The position numbers and the translations under genes are program-made. A stretch of DNA of 8,088 nucleotides from JBBIVP01 sp037439705 [NCBI: bacterium] (GTDB lineage: Bacteria > JBBIVP01): assembly GCA_037439705.1 (NCBI GenBank), contig JBBIVP010000096.1, forward strand, positions 1 through 8,088. The letters run 5' to 3'. The notes under the pieces were generated by a model. The model ran no database searches, had not been told where the DNA came from, and worked only from the letters and a program-made list of their open reading frames with translations. Each line of letters starts with the position of its first letter. Position 1 is the stretch's first letter. Of this stretch, positions 5,882-8,088 are shown piece by piece.

Positions 5882-5954
5882 GGGGCATTAGCTCAACTGG
5901 TAGAGCAGCGGACTCTTAATCCGTTGGCTGGGGGTTCAAGTCCTCCATGCCCCA
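5882..5954 (+). tRNA. tRNA-Lys (anticodon CUU)
   Basis: A full cloverleaf of 73 nt. The acceptor stem GGGGCAT pairs perfectly with ATGCCCC (5947-5953), with discriminator A5954. The D arm is GCTC/GAGC. The anticodon stem GCGGA/TCCGT encloses loop CTCTTAA, giving anticodon CTT, which decodes AAG lysine. The T arm GGGGG/CCTCC has loop TTCAAGT. CCA is not encoded, so it must be added by the CCA-adding enzyme. The adjoining gene starts immediately afterwards. Confidence 0.95.
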
Positions 5955-5970
5955 TATTTGTGTCCACAAT

Positions 5971-7044
5971 TTGAATAAAAAGAAAAAGTACAAACTCATT
6001 CTTGGAGACCTGCATATGGGAACAGGAAGAAGCGGACGAGATGGTTTCAATCCCTTTGAATCATTCTATCAGGACGAAAGATTTATTGAATTTCTTGAAT
6101 ACCATACAAGGGATAAATATGAGAATGCTTACATAGAACTCATATTAAACGGAGACACCTTCTCCATGCTTGGTGGTGATGAACTCCTTCCCCCAACCCT
6201 TGAAGAAAACACCTCCGCAATGGTGCTCACAAAGATAATGCACGGGCACAGGGAAGTAATTGAGGCGTTGAGAAAATTTGCTGAAAGGGAAAATACCGCT
6301 ATCACTTTTCTTGTGGGAGAATATGATATAGGGCTCCTCTGGCCTTTATGTCAATCCCTTCTCAGGGATTCAATTTCAAATAAAGTCAAGGTTATGTTCG
6401 GTCCCTATGAGACTTCAGGATTCCGAATAGAACACGGAAATCAGTTTGAGGTTATTCACAGGTTTGATAAAAAAGAAATTGAAACATCTATAAAAGAAAA
6501 AAATATCCTCAAACTTCCTTACGGTCCCCTTTTCATCCACGGCTTCATTAACCAATTAAAAAAGGAAAGACCCTATATAGACAGGCTTCCATCTCTCTCA
6601 ATGTATATCAAATGGGCTTTTTACTTTGACACATCCTTTGCCATAAAAACCATAATCAAGGGAATGGGCTTCCTCTTCAAGATATGGTCAAGACACCCTC
6701 ATTTCCTTTATATGAGGCTTCCGAGCACATTTAGCCTTATAAAAGAACTCCTGAGAAAATCACCCCTTGAAAAATTTGCCTTTGATTTTCTTAAAAAATT
6801 TCCTTATAAAGGTCTGATTCTTAGCCACTCTCACATTCCTTCAAGAAGAATTACCTCTGATGGAAAAATCTATCTCAACACGGGAACATGGACGGATATA
6901 ATAAGTCTTGAGGTTGGGAGTTTAGGAAGGAGGACACTTTTTACCTATGTTGAACTGGAAGAAGAGGAAGAAAAGGTCATACCACACCTTATGGTGTGGA
7001 GAGGAAGAGAGGAATTTGTGGAGGACTTCCATGGAGAGTATTGA
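5971..7044 (+). CDS. Calcineurin-like metallophosphoesterase with altered catalytic motif
   Basis: A 357-residue protein, cytoplasmic by appearance, with the motif order of calcineurin-like phosphoesterases. Motif I is GDLHMG (Asp13, His15), motif II is LNGDTF (Asp62), motif IV is EHGNQFE (His155) and motif V is LSHSHIP (His286, His288), followed by YLNTGTW. Motif III, normally GNHD, reads VGEYDIGLLW (115-124). The metal-ligand Asn is Glu117 and the catalytic His is Tyr118, so the enzyme may be inactive, altered or a binding protein. The start is TTG 5971, the only start codon between the tRNA and motif I. The next upstream in-frame ATG (5947) lies within the tRNA acceptor stem. Neither has a Shine-Dalgarno. 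The gene overlaps the following amidohydrolase by 14 nt, so the two probably act together. The substrate is unknown. Confidence 0.82.
   Translation: MNKKKKYKLILGDLHMGTGRSGRDGFNPFESFYQDERFIEFLEYHTRDKYENAYIELILNGDTFSMLGGDELLPPTLEENTSAMVLTKIMHGHREVIEALRKFAERENTAITFLVGEYDIGLLWPLCQSLLRDSISNKVKVMFGPYETSGFRIEHGNQFEVIHRFDKKEIETSIKEKNILKLPYGPLFIHGFINQLKKERPYIDRLPSLSMYIKWAFYFDTSFAIKTIIKGMGFLFKIWSRHPHFLYMRLPSTFSLIKELLRKSPLEKFAFDFLKKFPYKGLILSHSHIPSRRITSDGKIYLNTGTWTDIISLEVGSLGRRTLFTYVELEEEEEKVIPHLMVWRGREEFVEDFHGEY
7020..7024 (+). promoter_or_regulatory. Ribosome binding site that sets the amidohydrolase start
   Basis: GGAGG lies 6 nt before ATG 7031, inside the end of the metallophosphoesterase gene. It decides for 7031 over the longer in-frame ATG at 6947, whose extra 28 residues are merely the phosphoesterase sequence read in another frame. 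Confidence 0.75.
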
Positions 7045-7918
7045 AAAAATTATAGATTTTCACACTCATCTTGGAGATGTTATAAACGGACTTGAAATTT
7101 TCTCATACAAAGAAGAAAAACCGAGGAGAAGAATAATTTTTCTATTTGAAATTTTGAGATATAATAATTTTCTCGGCGGAATACCCAAATTCCTTGAGAT
7201 ACCAATTTCTGTTGAAATTCAAAACAGACATGCCTGGTCAACAAAGGAGAAACTTTTAAAAAGCATGGAGAAAAACGGAATAACCTGTTCTGTAGTTCAC
7301 CCTATAGAACCGATTAAAAAAACAGAGGACATATTGAACCTCGCTGACGGAAAAAAGCTTATTTCATTTGCTTCTGTTTCACCTGATGACCCTGGTAAAG
7401 GAACAAAACTAAAAAATTATATTAAGATGGGTTGTAAAGGAGTGAAACTTCATCCCATTCTTCAAAAGAGACCCCCTGATTACAAAGGATACTTTGAAAT
7501 CGTTGAGGAAATAAAGGGAACGAACCTGCCAGTGCTTTTTCATTCAGGAATTATAAATTACTATCCAACAAAAAACCTTTATCCTCAATACGGAAAAATT
7601 GAGGGATTTGAAAAAATAATAAAGGAATTCCCCCGGACGAGATTTATACTTGCCCACATGGGATTACATGAACCCGATAAAGCAATTGATTTTGCGGAAA
7701 AATTTAGAAATGTCTATCTTGACACAAGTTTTCAGCCCTTAAAAAAAATAATAAAGGCTATTGAAAAAGTTGGGGAAAGAAGGCTACTCTTCGCATCCGA
7801 CTGGCCATCTTCTTTTCAAGAAACCCCTCTCAAAATTTTAAAAAAACTTATTAAATACAAACCAAACTCCGTTCCTTTCATTGCTTTCAAAAACGCAGAG
7901 GAATTGTTAAAAATTTGA
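7031..7918 (+). CDS. Amidohydrolase-2 family metal-dependent TIM-barrel protein
   Basis: A 295-residue protein of the amidohydrolase-related family (PF04909 type), whose members hydrolyse or decarboxylate small organic compounds using one metal ion. Visible landmarks are DFHTHLG (9-15) with metal ligands His11 and His13 on the first strand, CKGVKLHP (135-142), VLFHSG (168-173) with His171, FILAHMG (205-211) with His209, and LLFASDWPSS (252-261) with the catalytic Asp257. All expected metal-site residues are therefore present, in contrast to the degenerate phosphoesterase upstream. There is no signal peptide, so it is presumably cytoplasmic. Start ATG 7031 follows a GGAGG, and the gene overlaps its neighbour by 14 nt, which points to coupled expression. 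The substrate cannot be told from sequence. Similar proteins are usually annotated only as amidohydrolase. Confidence 0.85.
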   Translation: MESIEKIIDFHTHLGDVINGLEIFSYKEEKPRRRIIFLFEILRYNNFLGGIPKFLEIPISVEIQNRHAWSTKEKLLKSMEKNGITCSVVHPIEPIKKTEDILNLADGKKLISFASVSPDDPGKGTKLKNYIKMGCKGVKLHPILQKRPPDYKGYFEIVEEIKGTNLPVLFHSGIINYYPTKNLYPQYGKIEGFEKIIKEFPRTRFILAHMGLHEPDKAIDFAEKFRNVYLDTSFQPLKKIIKAIEKVGERRLLFASDWPSSFQETPLKILKKLIKYKPNSVPFIAFKNAEELLKI

Positions 7919-7942
7919 AATATATTTTAATTTTACTATAAT
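7915..7942 (+). promoter_or_regulatory. Promoter of the RHH gene, apparently leaderless
   Basis: TTGAAA (7915-7920), a 16-bp spacer and a perfect TATAAT (7937-7942). Exactly 6 bp follow before ATG 7949, so transcription would start at the A of the start codon. The -35 overlaps the stop codon of the amidohydrolase gene. No terminator is visible between the two genes. Confidence 0.62.
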
Positions 7943-7948
7943 TTCACT

Positions 7949-8088
7949 ATGTCAAGAAGGAAGGTTATAACCACAATTTATCTCACATCCGAACAAAAGG
8001 AAAAGCTGAAACAGTTAAGCCTGAAGACAAAGATTCCTGTATCAGAGTATATTAGGGAAGGAATTGAAATGGTTCTTGAAAAGAACAA
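7949..8088 (+). CDS. Ribbon-helix-helix DNA-binding protein (3' end off window)
   Basis: Forty-six codons are visible before the window ends. The sequence KVITTIYLTSEQKEKLKQL followed by KIPVSEYIREGIEMVLEK is a textbook ribbon-helix-helix domain (RHH_3/CopG-like). A basic N-terminus and the beta strand ITTIYL would insert in the DNA major groove of a dimer, followed by two helices. Such proteins are small transcription regulators, sometimes antitoxins. Its targets are unknown, though many RHH proteins control their own promoter or adjacent genes. It has no Shine-Dalgarno and abuts a strong promoter, so initiation is probably leaderless. The missing end may be short, since proteins of this type are often only 50-90 residues. 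Confidence 0.82.
   Translation, partial: MSRRKVITTIYLTSEQKEKLKQLSLKTKIPVSEYIREGIEMVLEKN

Noticed and set aside
6353-6370. Inverted repeat AATCCCT-TCTC-AGGGATT
   Set aside because: A 7-bp stem in the middle of the phosphoesterase gene, with no T-tract and no nearby start. Probably chance.
6947-7030. Upstream ATG 6947 for the amidohydrolase
   Set aside because: The added 28 residues are the phosphoesterase coding sequence in another frame. ATG 7031 has a good GGAGG and starts just before the expected first strand DFHTH.
1-8088. CRISPR array, insertion sequence or attachment site
   Set aside because: No regularly spaced repeats, transposase frame or terminal inverted repeats were seen. The tRNA 3' end (5935-5954) has no second copy that I could find in the window.

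Overview
The window is AT-rich bacterial DNA from an organism with a diderm (Gram-negative type) envelope. The evidence is a type II secretion pseudopilin operon and two genes whose N-termini look like lipoprotein signals. Arginine is encoded mostly by AGA/AGG, and ATA and AAA codons are frequent. This style is common in low-GC thermophiles and uncultured candidate phyla, but the species cannot be fixed from the sequence alone.

Left part (1-2737): a partial glycoside hydrolase family 5 lipoprotein (endoglycosylceramidase-like) runs leftwards off the window. It is divergent from an aldose 1-epimerase that carries an apparent lipoprotein signal. An 81-bp intergenic region separates them and holds back-to-back promoters. 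Next comes a minimal nucleotidyltransferase/HEPN pair of the MntA/UPF0332 type. Its HEPN gene is broken by a single in-frame TAA where a leucine codon (TTA) is expected.

Middle (2738-5880): a minus-strand operon of five tightly overlapping genes encodes the pseudopilins GspG-H-I-J-K of a type II secretion system. It starts from a clear promoter and a canonical Shine-Dalgarno sequence. No gspC-F, L or M gene lies next to it in the window. GspK converges on the HEPN remnant with a 7-nt gap.

Right part (5882-8088): a tRNA-Lys(CUU) without an encoded CCA is followed, with almost no spacer, by a calcineurin-like metallophosphoesterase. Its GNHD metal/catalytic motif is changed to GEYD. It overlaps an amidohydrolase-2 family TIM-barrel gene. 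A ribbon-helix-helix regulator begins just downstream, has its own strong promoter, and is cut by the window edge.

A recurring signal is promoter geometry. Six predicted promoters fit a TTGNNN-16-TANNNT model. In three of them (GH5, aldose epimerase, RHH) exactly 6 nt separate the -10 hexamer from the start codon, so transcription would begin at or very near the start codon. This suggests leaderless mRNAs alongside Shine-Dalgarno-led genes such as the gsp operon. Functionally, the GH5 enzyme and epimerase look like an outer-envelope sugar-processing pair. The pseudopilins belong to protein export. The MPE/amidohydrolase pair looks like an uncharacterised two-enzyme operon.
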